Below, one piece after another: positions 1-7,326 of a DNA stretch of 64,000 bases. Numbering within the stretch: the first letter of the stretch is position 1; each line of letters begins with the position of its first letter. The notes under the pieces are model-generated. The model saw nothing but the letters and a program-made list of their open reading frames with translations. It did no database searches and was not told the DNA's origin. Made by a program: the position numbers and the translations under genes. The DNA comes from Amphiplicatus sp046296195 (lineage in GTDB: Bacteria; Pseudomonadota; Alphaproteobacteria; Caulobacterales; Parvularculaceae): contig JBKBLR010000009.1 of assembly GCA_046296195.1 (NCBI GenBank), forward strand, positions 1 through 64,000. Direction: 5' to 3'.

Positions 1-1897
1 GGCCGATGCGCCGTTCCGGCGACGGCAGGCCGATGCGCTCCCGCATCGCCCGCGACAGAAAGGGATCGGCCGGCGCGCCCTGCGGCCAGACGCCCTCGTT
101 AAGGCCGCCGAGAATGACATGATCAACGCTCAGGAGCCGCGCTTCGAGCGGCCCGAGGATCATGAGGCGCGGATGCGCGGCGCTGCGCCGCCTGACGACC
201 GCGCCGGCGACAAGCGCGTCGAAAATCTCAGCATAGCGCGCGCCTTCGACCGCATCGAGGGACTCCTCCTCCCGCAGAAGGTCCGTCAGGAGACCGGCGG
301 CGGCCGCGCCGTCATCGCCTGACCAGAGCGCCTTGCCGCCAGCGAGCGTCTCCGCCGCGGCCAGGTGCGCGCGCATCCTTTGGCTCGTCTTCTGATGCGA
401 ACGCGCAGCAACGCCGCCGGCGGCGGCTTCGAGCGCGGCGATGACGGCGAACAGCGACTCATCGGGCGTCTCCCGCTGTCGCTCACGTTCGCGCGCGGCG
501 CCGAGCCCGCCGATCCGCCGCGGACCACGCAAGACATAATCAAGCCTGTCGACGCCGCGCCGCCGCACCGGCTCGTCGAGGCCGAGGCGCGCCAGCGGAT
601 GGCGAATGAGGGCGAGCGCCCCGACCGGATCGTCTGGATCGTCGAGGAATCGGGCGACGAGCCGGAGAAACGTCCCGCACGCCGTGTTGGCCAAGGGGAC
701 GCCGCCGGAATCGTCGACCGTGACATTCCAGCGCCGCATCTTCAGGGCGACCCGTCGGGCGAGGTTTCGGTCCGGCGTCACCAGCATCGCCGTCGCACCC
801 TCGGCTTCCAGCGTTTCGCGAAACAGCATGGCGATGATCGAGGCCTCGGCGTCCTCAGTTTCCGCGTCGATGAGAGCAAGGCCGCGCCGCGCGGCGGCGA
901 GCATGGGGTCGGCCTTGGTCACGCGCCCGATCAGGTCGAGCCATTCATCCGTCGCGTCGGCGGGGCGCAGCGCCAGGCGCAGCAGGTCGGCGCGTGGGCT
1001 GGTTCCTTCAGAACCGGGCCAGGGCAGGATGTCGGCGGGCGCGCGGCCCAAAGTCTTCAGCAAGGCTTTGAGCCCCGCCTGCGGATGCGCGTCTTCGATC
1101 GTCTCGAACGCCCTGGCGTCAACGCCGCGATCAAGGCCGGGAAGCACGGCGAGCCCCTGCGGGGCGGCGGCGACCGCGGCAACAAGACGCGCGACCGCAG
1201 GCGCGCTCGCGGTGGTGCCGGCGATGACGACGGGGTGGGTCGGCGGCGACGCCAACAGCCGCGCCGCCTTGAGGCTGATGAGGCGCTGGCGCCGCCAAGC
1301 CGGATCGCAGAGGCCGCCCCTCTCGAGAAAGGCCGGCCACGCGGTCGTAACGATCTTCAAGAACGCGGCGGAAACGTCCCAGTGGCGCGCATGCTCGCCG
1401 ACAGCGATGAGGTCGATGCGCGCAAGATCGATTTCCTCCGCGTAGAGAGAATCGAGAAGCCGGCCGATCTCGCGCGCGGCGGCGAGCGCCGCCGGCCAGT
1501 TCCGATGCCCGGTGAAGGCTTTGTCTTTTTCCGCCACCAGCCTTGCAAGGGCGAGCGTGCGCGCCGTCGCCGAAATCGCAGGCGGCAGGTCGAGATCGTC
1601 AGCCGCATCGCCCGCGAAAGCCTCGAGCTCTTCCTCATCGACATCGCCGATCGCCCGCATCCGCGGCAGAAGGCTGGCGCGCACGCCGTCCCGGAGGCGC
1701 GCCTCGAGGATCGCCTCGCCGAGCGCCCGCGCCGCGCGGCGCGTCGGAAGATAGATCTCCGCGCGGGGAAGATCCTCGCCAAACACGGCGATCAAGCCTT
1801 GCGCGAGGTCGGCGAGAAACGGACGGCCCGGGGCGATCGAGAAAAAGCGCGGCGCCTTGTGGTCAGCGATGAACGCGCTTGACGGCGGACGGGTCAT
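1..1897 (-). CDS. addB: Double-strand break repair protein AddB (partial, 3' end beyond window)
   Basis: This is the nuclease/helicase-like B subunit of the alphaproteobacterial AddAB complex, which resects double-strand breaks for RecA. I translated the minus frame by hand: it stays open from an ATG at 1897 to the window edge, giving 632 codons of a protein that usually has about 1000. Typical AddB stretches are visible: an N-terminal PTRRAARALGEA segment, GTTASAPAVARLV, a GGLNEGVWP motif and DPFLSRAMRERIGLPSPERR near the edge. The C-terminal nuclease and Fe-S cysteine region is not in the window. The start ATG directly follows an in-frame stop and lies 35 bases inside the end of murU, so the two are translationally coupled. 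AddA is expected to follow outside the window. Confidence 0.93.
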   Translation of the reverse strand, partial: MTRPPSSAFIADHKAPRFFSIAPGRPFLADLAQGLIAVFGEDLPRAEIYLPTRRAARALGEAILEARLRDGVRASLLPRMRAIGDVDEEELEAFAGDAADDLDLPPAISATARTLALARLVAEKDKAFTGHRNWPAALAAAREIGRLLDSLYAEEIDLARIDLIAVGEHARHWDVSAAFLKIVTTAWPAFLERGGLCDPAWRRQRLISLKAARLLASPPTHPVVIAGTTASAPAVARLVAAVAAAPQGLAVLPGLDRGVDARAFETIEDAHPQAGLKALLKTLGRAPADILPWPGSEGTSPRADLLRLALRPADATDEWLDLIGRVTKADPMLAAARRGLALIDAETEDAEASIIAMLFRETLEAEGATAMLVTPDRNLARRVALKMRRWNVTVDDSGGVPLANTACGTFLRLVARFLDDPDDPVGALALIRHPLARLGLDEPVRRRGVDRLDYVLRGPRRIGGLGAARERERQRETPDESLFAVIAALEAAAGGVAARSHQKTSQRMRAHLAAAETLAGGKALWSGDDGAAAAGLLTDLLREEESLDAVEGARYAEIFDALVAGAVVRRRSAAHPRLMILGPLEARLLSVDHVILGGLNEGVWPQGAPADPFLSRAMRERIGLPSPERRIG

Positions 1898-2615
1898 TCA
1901 TCCGCTTGTCGAAAAAAGCCTCGGCGAGCGCAAGCCCTTGGCTGTCGCCGACATGCATCCAGGGACCGTCATGAACGACGCCGCGCATGCGCCCGCCCGC
2001 GCTCGCCTTGTCCCACAGGAGGCGCAGGGAGAACGGGCCCTCCGGCGCGCCCCCGAGCAGGGCCGGCCGGATGATCTGGAGACCGGTGTAAACGAAGGGC
2101 GCGTGATCGCCGCTGCGCCAGTCGAGCGTCCCGTTGGGCTTAAGCGCGAAATCGCCCGCGCCGTCATAGCCGCTGGCGAGCCCGATCGGAACGAGCAGCA
2201 GGAGCGCGTCCATCGCCTCGTCCCGCCAGGCGGCGGCGAGCGCCGCGCAAGGCTCGGGGCCGGCGCCGTCGACCAGGATCGCGTCGGTGTTGGAGCAGTA
2301 GACGGGATCGGTCCCGAGATGCGCCGCCGCCTTTTTGAGCCCGCCGCCGGTTTCGAGAAGCAGCGCGCGCTCGTCCGAAATGACGATCTGAGGCGACCGG
2401 CGGCCTGCGAGATGGGCTTCCATCTGGTCGGCGCGGTAATGGACGTTGACGACGGCGCGGCGGACGCCCGCGCCCGCGAAGCGGTCGAGCGTCCAGTCGA
2501 TGAGCGGCTTGCCGGCGACCTTGATGAGCGGCTTCGGCAGGTGATCGGTCAGGGGCCGCATGCGCGTGCCGAGCCCGGCGGCGAGCACCATCGCCGTGTG
2601 CGGGATCTGCGCCAT
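1863..2615 (-). CDS. murU: N-acetylmuramate alpha-1-phosphate uridylyltransferase (MurU-type nucleotidyltransferase)
   Basis: A 250-residue sugar-1-phosphate nucleotidyltransferase. The N-terminal signature LAAGLGTRMRPLT (about residues 11-23), followed by PKPL and GGGLKKA, is that of NTP-binding pyrophosphorylases. Its place between an AmgK-type kinase and addB matches the alphaproteobacterial cell-wall recycling cluster, where MurU makes UDP-MurNAc from MurNAc-1-phosphate and bypasses de novo synthesis. It overlaps the amgK stop by one base and carries the addB start inside its end. The MurU substrate is inferred from context; the nucleotidyltransferase class is plain from sequence. Confidence 0.88.
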   Translation of the reverse strand: MAQIPHTAMVLAAGLGTRMRPLTDHLPKPLIKVAGKPLIDWTLDRFAGAGVRRAVVNVHYRADQMEAHLAGRRSPQIVISDERALLLETGGGLKKAAAHLGTDPVYCSNTDAILVDGAGPEPCAALAAAWRDEAMDALLLLVPIGLASGYDGAGDFALKPNGTLDWRSGDHAPFVYTGLQIIRPALLGGAPEGPFSLRLLWDKASAGGRMRGVVHDGPWMHVGDSQGLALAEAFFDKRMNDPSAVKRVHR

Positions 2616-3724
2616 CAGAAGCGGTCCGCGAAATGGCGCCGGAAAAACGCGGCGACCGGCGTAAGATCCGGGTGCTGAAGATCGCGGGCGAAATGTCCTT
2701 CGACGCGCGGAAAGAGCTCCGCATAGCGCGGCTTGCCGTCGCGGTGGATGAGGCGCGCGAAAATCCCGAGAATCTTGGCGTTGCGCTGCGCCCCGAGGAT
2801 CGCATAATCGCGCCGCCAGGCGTGCTCCTCGAAGCCGGGCAGGCGCCGCGCGCCATCGGCGTAGCGGCGCATCATCGCGGCGGCGAGATCATTCGACACG
2901 TCGCGCCGCGCATCCTCGAGAAGTGAGACGAGATCATAGGCGGGATTGCCGATGAGGCCGTCCTGGAAGTCGATGACGCCGGCGCGTCTCCATTCGCTTC
3001 TCGTCGGCAGCCAAAGGATGTTTTCCGCGTGAAAATCGCGCAGCACCATCGTCGAGGGGGCGGGCAGCGCCGCGAGAACGCCCGACCACGCGCCGACATA
3101 ATCCGCCTTGACCGCCTCGCTCGCCGGCTCGCCTTTGAGATGCCGCCAGTACCAGTCGGTGACGAGCATGACCTCGGCTTCCATCGCCGTCAGGTCATAG
3201 GTCAGCATCTGATAGCCGGGCCCGGACGGCGCGGCCGGCGCTGCTTGATGCAGGGCGATGAGCGCATCGATCGCTGACGCGTAGAGTTCAAATTCGTCCG
3301 CACCCGCAGGAATTGCACGCGCGAAAAGATCGTCGCCGAGGTCTTCGATCAGGGCGAAACCGGTCGCAGCATCGGCGGCGTAAATCTCGGGCGCCGAGAG
3401 TCCGGCGCCGCGCAGCGCGTCGGCGATCGCGACAAAGGCGTTGAGATTGGGTCCGGCGAGGCGCGCCATGGCGTTGTAGCCGAGCGCTCGGCGTTCGGCG
3501 GGGCTTGCCTGCGGCGGGCAGGCGGCGCTCTCGGCGGCCGGCGGGGCGTTCATCAGCACGGCCGTGCGCCCGCCGAGCGTCAGGCGCTCATAACTGCGGG
3601 TCGAAGCGTCGCCCGCCATCGGCAGGGCGATCGCCGCGCCCCAGCCCGAGGCGGTGAGGAAAGCGCGGCGCAACTCAGCCCGCCGGGCGGCGGCGTTGGT
3701 CTTGTGGGCGCTGGAAGCGGTCAT
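2615..3724 (-). CDS. amgK: Anomeric MurNAc/GlcNAc kinase AmgK (aminoglycoside phosphotransferase fold)
   Basis: A 369-residue cytosolic phosphotransferase of the APH/choline kinase fold. Visible motifs are the catalytic loop LRDFHAENILW, with the Asp, His and Asn of the Brenner motif, and the metal-binding VIDFQD. A nucleotide-pocket region with the IEDLGDD segment lies near residue 130. In Pseudomonas and related bacteria AmgK phosphorylates MurNAc or GlcNAc at the anomeric carbon and passes the product to MurU, whose gene follows here with a one-base overlap. tsaE lies 9 bases upstream, so the operon is probably tsaE-amgK-murU-addB. Substrate assignment rests on family and context. Confidence 0.88.
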   Translation of the reverse strand: MTASSAHKTNAAARRAELRRAFLTASGWGAAIALPMAGDASTRSYERLTLGGRTAVLMNAPPAAESAACPPQASPAERRALGYNAMARLAGPNLNAFVAIADALRGAGLSAPEIYAADAATGFALIEDLGDDLFARAIPAGADEFELYASAIDALIALHQAAPAAPSGPGYQMLTYDLTAMEAEVMLVTDWYWRHLKGEPASEAVKADYVGAWSGVLAALPAPSTMVLRDFHAENILWLPTRSEWRRAGVIDFQDGLIGNPAYDLVSLLEDARRDVSNDLAAAMMRRYADGARRLPGFEEHAWRRDYAILGAQRNAKILGIFARLIHRDGKPRYAELFPRVEGHFARDLQHPDLTPVAAFFRRHFADRF

Positions 3725-3733
3725 CGGCGAACC

Positions 3734-4204
3734 TTAGGCGGGCCCTATTCCCGAAGCGTAAAGGCCCTTGAGCCGCGCTGACCATTCTTCGCCGCCCCTT
3801 ACAAGGGCCCGGCGGCCCTCCGGTTCGCGGGAAAGACTGATGATGAGCGCGTTCTCCGGCAGCAGGGACGCGATGCGCTCGGGCCATTCGATCAGCAGAA
3901 CGCCGCCATCGAGCGCATCTTCAAAGCCAAGTTCCCAGATCTCTTCGGCCTTTTCGAGGCGGTAGAGATCAAAGTGCCATAGCGTGAAGGCGGGCGTGTC
4001 ATAGGTTTCAACAAGGCCGAAGGTCGGACTTGGCGCCTCGGTCATCCCGGTCAGCCTGGCGATCGCCGCCCGGGCGAGCGTCGTCTTGCCGGCGCCGAGC
4101 AGCCCGGCGAGGCCGATGACGTCGCCCGCGCGCAACAGGGCGCCGAGGCGGGCGCCGAGGGCGCCCGTCGCGGCTTCATCGGGGAGGGCGACTATCATTT
4201 CCAT
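3734..4204 (-). CDS. tsaE: tRNA threonylcarbamoyladenosine biosynthesis ATPase TsaE
   Basis: A small P-loop ATPase that works with TsaB and TsaD to make t6A37 in ANN-decoding tRNAs. The Walker A motif GLLGAGKTT and the downstream SPTFGLVETY and LWHFDLYRL segments are typical, as is the final IEWPER region. The ATG at 4204 gives about 156 residues, normal for the family; a second ATG at 4198 is equally possible and neither has a clear Shine-Dalgarno sequence. It heads the minus-strand operon with amgK, murU and addB, divergent from the ferredoxin reductase gene. Its partner gene tsaB lies at 22483-23157 in this window. Confidence 0.93.
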   Translation of the reverse strand: MEMIVALPDEAATGALGARLGALLRAGDVIGLAGLLGAGKTTLARAAIARLTGMTEAPSPTFGLVETYDTPAFTLWHFDLYRLEKAEEIWELGFEDALDGGVLLIEWPERIASLLPENALIISLSREPEGRRALVRGGEEWSARLKGLYASGIGPA

Positions 4205-4278
4205 TCGAGGGAGATAGGACGCGCGAGCGCCCATGCGCAATTGACCGGCGCCGAACCGCCATGCGACGAGCCCGGGCC

Positions 4279-5496
4279 ATGTCGGAACAGGCGGTCATCA
4301 TCGGGGCCGGGCAGGCGGGCGCGCAAGGCGCGCAGAGCCTGCGCGCGGCCGGCTTTTCCGGGCGGATCGTCATGCTGGGCGCGGAACCGGCGGCGCCCTA
4401 TCAGCGCCCGCCGCTGTCGAAGGCTTATCTGCAGGGAACACTTGCGGCGGACCGCCTGGCGCTGAAGCCTCATGCCTTCTACGCGCAGCATGACATAGAC
4501 TTGCGTCTTGGCGTGCGCGCCCGTCGCATCGACCGATCGGCCCGGCGGGTGGAGATCGAAAGCGGCGATGCTGTTCCGTATGACCGGCTCCTCATGGCGA
4601 CCGGCGCTCCGCCACGGCGCCTGAACTGTCCGGGAGCTGAGCTTCCCGGGGTGCATTACCTGCGCACGATCGCAGATTGCGAAGCGCTGCGCCCTGTGCT
4701 GGCGAAGGCAAGCCGCCTCGTCATCGTCGGCGCTGGTTATATCGGGCTCGAGGTCGCAGCGTCGGCGCGCAAGGCGGGCTGCGCCGTGACCGTGCTTGAA
4801 TCGCAAGCGCGCGTGTTGCAACGCGTCGCCGGGCCCGAGATCTCCGCCTTCTTCGACGCGCGCCACCGGGCCGAGGGCGTCGACCTTCGCCTCAGCGCCA
4901 TGCTTTCGGGATTTGAGGGGCGCGGACGGATCGAGCGCGCCATATTGGCGGCCGGCGAGATCATCGACTGCGATGCGGCCCTTGTGGGCGTCGGCGCCGC
5001 GCCGGAGATCACGCTTGCTGTCGAGGCCGGCCTTGCGATCGACAATGGCGTTGCGACCGATGATCATGCACGGACCTCAGACCCCGCGATCTGGGCCGCC
5101 GGCGATTGTGCCAGCCACCCCTCGCGGCTCTATGGCCGCCGCTTACGGCTTGAATCGGTGCCGAACGCCATCGAACAGGCGAAGGTCGCCGGCGCCAACA
5201 TGGCTGGCGGCGACGTCACCTATGACGCCGTGCCTTGGTTCTGGTCGGACCAATACGACGTCAAGCTCCAGACCGCCGGCGTCGCCGAGGGCGCGGACGC
5301 GGCTGTCGTTCGCGGCGACCCCGCCTTGGCCCGGTTCTCGGTCTGGAGTCTTAAGTCGGGGCGGGTGCTGGCCGTCGACGCCGTCAACGACCCGGCCTCG
5401 TTCCTCGCCGCAAAGAAGATCATCGCGGCGAAAACGCCCATTGATGCAAAATCGCTTGCCGATCCGGCGACAGACTTTAAATCCCTCGCGTCCTGA
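4279..5496 (+). CDS. NAD(P)H-dependent ferredoxin reductase (putidaredoxin/rhodocoxin reductase type)
   Basis: An FAD flavoprotein that moves electrons from NAD(P)H to a [2Fe-2S] ferredoxin. The N-terminal dinucleotide fold VIIGAGQAGAQ binds FAD and a second one, VIVGAGYIGLEVA (about residue 150), binds NAD(P)H. The FAD-contact motif IWAAGDCAS and the C-terminal reductase domain are present. The ATG at 4279 places the first fold at residue 5, which suits the family; an in-frame ATG at 4261 would add six residues. The partner ferredoxin starts 22 bases after the stop, so the pair is one transcription unit. No cytochrome P450 or oxygenase lies nearby, so the final acceptor is unknown. Confidence 0.9.
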   Translation: MSEQAVIIGAGQAGAQGAQSLRAAGFSGRIVMLGAEPAAPYQRPPLSKAYLQGTLAADRLALKPHAFYAQHDIDLRLGVRARRIDRSARRVEIESGDAVPYDRLLMATGAPPRRLNCPGAELPGVHYLRTIADCEALRPVLAKASRLVIVGAGYIGLEVAASARKAGCAVTVLESQARVLQRVAGPEISAFFDARHRAEGVDLRLSAMLSGFEGRGRIERAILAAGEIIDCDAALVGVGAAPEITLAVEAGLAIDNGVATDDHARTSDPAIWAAGDCASHPSRLYGRRLRLESVPNAIEQAKVAGANMAGGDVTYDAVPWFWSDQYDVKLQTAGVAEGADAAVVRGDPALARFSVWSLKSGRVLAVDAVNDPASFLAAKKIIAAKTPIDAKSLADPATDFKSLAS

Positions 5497-5518
5497 AACC
5501 CCTCCGCCCGAGAGCTGC

Positions 5519-5839
5519 ATGCCCAAGATCACCTATATCGAGCACAATGGAACCGAACATGTCGTCGAGGCGCAGACTGGCGTTTCGGTGATGGAGGCGG
5601 CGGTGAAGAACATGGTTCCCGGCATCGACGCTGATTGCGGCGGCGCTTGCGCCTGCGCGACCTGCCATGTTTATGTCGATCCGGCATGGCTCGACAAAAC
5701 CGGAAAGGCCGAGCCGATGGAGGAATCGATGCTCGATTTCGCCTATCAGCCAAAAGAGAATTCGCGCCTCTCCTGCCAGATCACCGTGCGCGCCGAGCTC
5801 GACGGGTTGATCGTCAGACTGCCCGAATTCCAGGGTTGA
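5519..5839 (+). CDS. [2Fe-2S] ferredoxin, adrenodoxin type
   Basis: A 106-residue acidic ferredoxin. The cluster ligands follow the adrenodoxin/putidaredoxin spacing: C40-x5-C46-x2-C49 and C86, inside ADCGGACACATCH and NSRLSCQ; C44 is an extra cysteine. Known relatives take electrons from the reductase type encoded just upstream and deliver them to P450s, to Fe-S assembly or to heme-A synthesis. The ATG is fixed by the family N-terminus MPKITYIEHNG. It is co-transcribed with the reductase. Isc-type Fdx is an alternative identity, but there are no isc genes nearby. Confidence 0.93.
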   Translation: MPKITYIEHNGTEHVVEAQTGVSVMEAAVKNMVPGIDADCGGACACATCHVYVDPAWLDKTGKAEPMEESMLDFAYQPKENSRLSCQITVRAELDGLIVRLPEFQG

Positions 5840-5878
5840 TGCGTCGCGCTTGACCTTTGCATGCGCGCTTGCTTCCCT

Positions 5879-5893
5879 GAACGTATGGGGAAC
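5879..5893 (+). promoter_or_regulatory. LexA box (GAAC-N7-GAAC) overlapping the mmcB start codon
   Basis: The sequence GAACGTATGGGGAAC is an exact match to the alphaproteobacterial LexA operator GAAC-N7-GAAC. It spans the mmcB ATG at 5885-5887. A CTTGACC -35-like element ends at 5855, and a 17-base spacer leads to a poor -10 at 5873-5878, so transcription would start close to the ATG and LexA would cover it. mmcB is a known SOS gene in Caulobacter, which supports the site. Confidence 0.75.
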
Positions 5894-6346
5894 GTCCTCG
5901 CCTTTGATCCGGCGCCGTGCCGGCCTGACGTCACCGCCGCCCTGACAAGGGGCGTGTCTCGTCTTTTTCGCGATCTCGGCCTTGCGCCGATGCCCGAATT
6001 TCGCCTGCCGAACGGAAGGCGCGCCGACATGGCGGGGCTTTGCGCGAAAGGCCGCCTCGTCATCGCCGAGATAAAATCCTGCGAGGCTGATTTCACGGCC
6101 GACGAAAAGTGGACGGACTACCTGCCCTTCTGCGATGAGTTCTATTTCGCTGTCGGCGCCGACTTTCCGCGCCATCTTCTTCCCGATACGGAAGGATTGA
6201 TCATCGCCGACGGCTTTGGCGGCGCGGTCGTGCGCGACCCGGTCCAGCGCGCCCTCGCGGCGGCTCGCCGCAAGGCGATCACGCTCCGCTTTGCGCGGCA
6301 GGCGGCGGCGCGGACGGCGTTTCTCATCGAAGAACCGGTCCGATGA
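5885..6346 (+). CDS. mmcB: MmcB family DNA repair protein (PD-(D/E)xK nuclease-like)
   Basis: A 153-residue protein of the MmcB family, linked in Caulobacter to mitomycin C resistance. The core RADMAGL followed by RLVIAEIKS has the Asp...Glu-x-Lys arrangement of PD-(D/E)xK nucleases, and DEKWTDYLPFCDEFYFAV is a conserved family stretch. The ATG at 5885 is chosen because the family begins at MGNVLAFDP; an upstream ATG at 5861 would put eight residues between promoter and operator. A LexA box covers the start codon, so induction by DNA damage is likely and the message may be leaderless. The next gene overlaps the stop by four bases. Confidence 0.87.
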   Translation: MGNVLAFDPAPCRPDVTAALTRGVSRLFRDLGLAPMPEFRLPNGRRADMAGLCAKGRLVIAEIKSCEADFTADEKWTDYLPFCDEFYFAVGADFPRHLLPDTEGLIIADGFGGAVVRDPVQRALAAARRKAITLRFARQAAARTAFLIEEPVR

Positions 6347-6804
6347 CCGCCGGCCGGTGGCGACCCCGCCTTGCCGGCACGATCGCAGAGATCGCCGCCA
6401 TTTCCGACCGGTTCCAGGATGATTGGTGGATCATCGGCAGCGCCGCCGCCGCGCTCTCGGGCGCCGATCTTGGCGCGGTGCGCGATGTCGACCTCCTCCT
6501 CAGCGAAGAAGATGCGCGCCGGCTCCTTGATCTCTGGGCTGGCGCGCAGCGCAGCGAAGCTGCGCCTGACGCGAAGTTCCGCTCGGCGGTCTTTTCGCGG
6601 TTTGAGGCGACGCCGTCACCGGTCGACGCCTTCGGGGGCTTCGAGCTGAAGATCCGCGGCCGATGGCGGGCGGTTCTTCCGCTGACACGCGAGGCGAGGG
6701 GCGGCGTCTTCACGCCCTCGGTCGCCGAGCAGATCGCGCTGTTGCAGGCGATGGGGCGCGACAAGGACGGTGCGCGCATCGCGGCGCTGAAGCGCCTGCT
6801 TTGA
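6343..6804 (+). CDS. Uncharacterised nucleotidyltransferase-fold protein co-transcribed with mmcB
   Basis: A 153-residue cytosolic protein I do not recognise by name. The segment WIIGSAAAALSGADLGAVRDVDLLL resembles the GS...DxD pattern of the minimal nucleotidyltransferase fold used by MNT-type and aminoglycoside nucleotidyltransferases. The rest is helical, with FELKIRGRW and a C-terminal region that could be substrate binding. Its ATG overlaps the mmcB stop (ATGA), so it should be made with MmcB and share its LexA control. A role in DNA damage tolerance is inference from position only. Codon use matches the neighbours. Confidence 0.75.
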   Translation: MTAGRWRPRLAGTIAEIAAISDRFQDDWWIIGSAAAALSGADLGAVRDVDLLLSEEDARRLLDLWAGAQRSEAAPDAKFRSAVFSRFEATPSPVDAFGGFELKIRGRWRAVLPLTREARGGVFTPSVAEQIALLQAMGRDKDGARIAALKRLL

Positions 6805-6851
6805 CAGGCCGGCGCACCGCAATTACTGTGTGCACGTCTGGTGAGGAAACC

Positions 6852-6875
6852 ATGTCCGGGATTGTGACTCTCTGA
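6852..6875 (+). CDS. Possible 7-codon upstream ORF in the yjhX leader
   Basis: ATG at 6852 is preceded by a good ribosome site (GAGGAAACC, 6843-6850) and followed by six codons and TGA, encoding MSGIVTL. Nothing else in the 134 bases between the mmcB operon and yjhX has a ribosome site this strong. The ORF starts at the left arm of a long hairpin and its stop lies in a second arm, so ribosome passage would open the structure. It may be chance; there is no protein evidence. Confidence 0.35.
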   Translation: MSGIVTL

Positions 6876-6932
6876 ACGACGCCGCCGCCTTGCGCCTGAC
6901 CGGCGCGAGGCGAATTCCGTTCAGACCCGGAC
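6854..6932 (+). promoter_or_regulatory. Structured 5' leader of yjhX (nested hairpin)
   Basis: Three nested pairings are visible. The outer arm GTCCGGG (6854-6860) pairs with CCCGGAC (6926-6932). CTGAAC (6872-6877) pairs with GTTCAG (6919-6924). GCCTTGCGCC (6887-6896) pairs with GGCGCGAGGC (6902-6911) with one G-U and a five-base loop. The outer arm ends six bases before the yjhX ATG, where no free ribosome site is present. The structure therefore could mask initiation, or act as a terminator-like attenuator (UUCUUC follows). Confidence 0.5.
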
Positions 6933-6938
6933 TTCTTC

Positions 6939-7199
6939 ATGAACATCTCAAAAGCGGAGCAAAGAACGCTCCACGCGCTCGCGCGCGGCGGCGCCGTGCT
7001 CGTCGAAAAAGACGCGCGCGGCAAGATCGTCGCCATCAGCTGCGTGACGTGCGAAGGCTGGACGCTGGAAGACTGCACGCTCGCCGTCTTCCAGCGGCTT
7101 CGGCGGCGCGGGCTTATCGCCAGCAAGGGCGGCGGGCCCTACCGCATCACTTACGAGGGGCGCCTCTCGGTAAGGGCCCAGCCTGACAATAGGGCGTAA
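6939..7199 (+). CDS. yjhX: YjhX family toxin-like protein (UPF0386)
   Basis: An 86-residue protein matching the YjhX family along its whole length: it opens MNISKAEQRTLHALARGG, has the central segment REGW-like EGWTLEDCTLAVFQRLRRRGLI and ends with the GGPYRITYEGRLSVRAQ block. YjhX of E. coli was proposed as the toxin of a YjhX/YjhQ pair, with a topoisomerase-inhibitor role. No YjhQ acetyltransferase gene is adjacent here, so this may be a solitary winged-helix regulator instead. A structured leader precedes it, and the gene converges on the arsC-like gene. Confidence 0.82.
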   Translation: MNISKAEQRTLHALARGGAVLVEKDARGKIVAISCVTCEGWTLEDCTLAVFQRLRRRGLIASKGGGPYRITYEGRLSVRAQPDNRA

Positions 7200-7271
7200 T
7201 ACGAGGGCGCGATGACCTTGACTCATCGCACCCCAGCAAGCGCGGCCGCGCGCTCGCCGCGAAGCGAAGAC

Positions 7272-7309
7272 GCCTTTTCGGTGATCGGTTTCGACCACCG
7301 AAAGAAGGC
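7272..7309 (-). repeat. Palindromic 3'-end element, copy A
   Basis: A hairpin 17 bases past the stop of the arsC-like gene. Arms TTCGGTGATCG (7277-7287) and CGACCACCGAA (7292-7302) enclose GTTT, and an outer GCCTT/AAGGC pairing (7272-7276 with 7305-7309) extends it. The flank toward 7250 (GCGAAGCGA) is shared with copy B at 9164-9189, and the arms differ by paired changes that keep the fold. It probably works as a terminator or mRNA 3' stabiliser for the convergent genes. Confidence 0.6.
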
Positions 7310-7326
7310 ATGAGCGCGCGCAGCCG

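Noticed and set aside
365..1882. A 505-codon plus-strand open frame at the window start
   Set aside because: It lies opposite addB, whose minus frame translates to recognisable AddB motifs. The plus product is low-complexity and Arg-rich.
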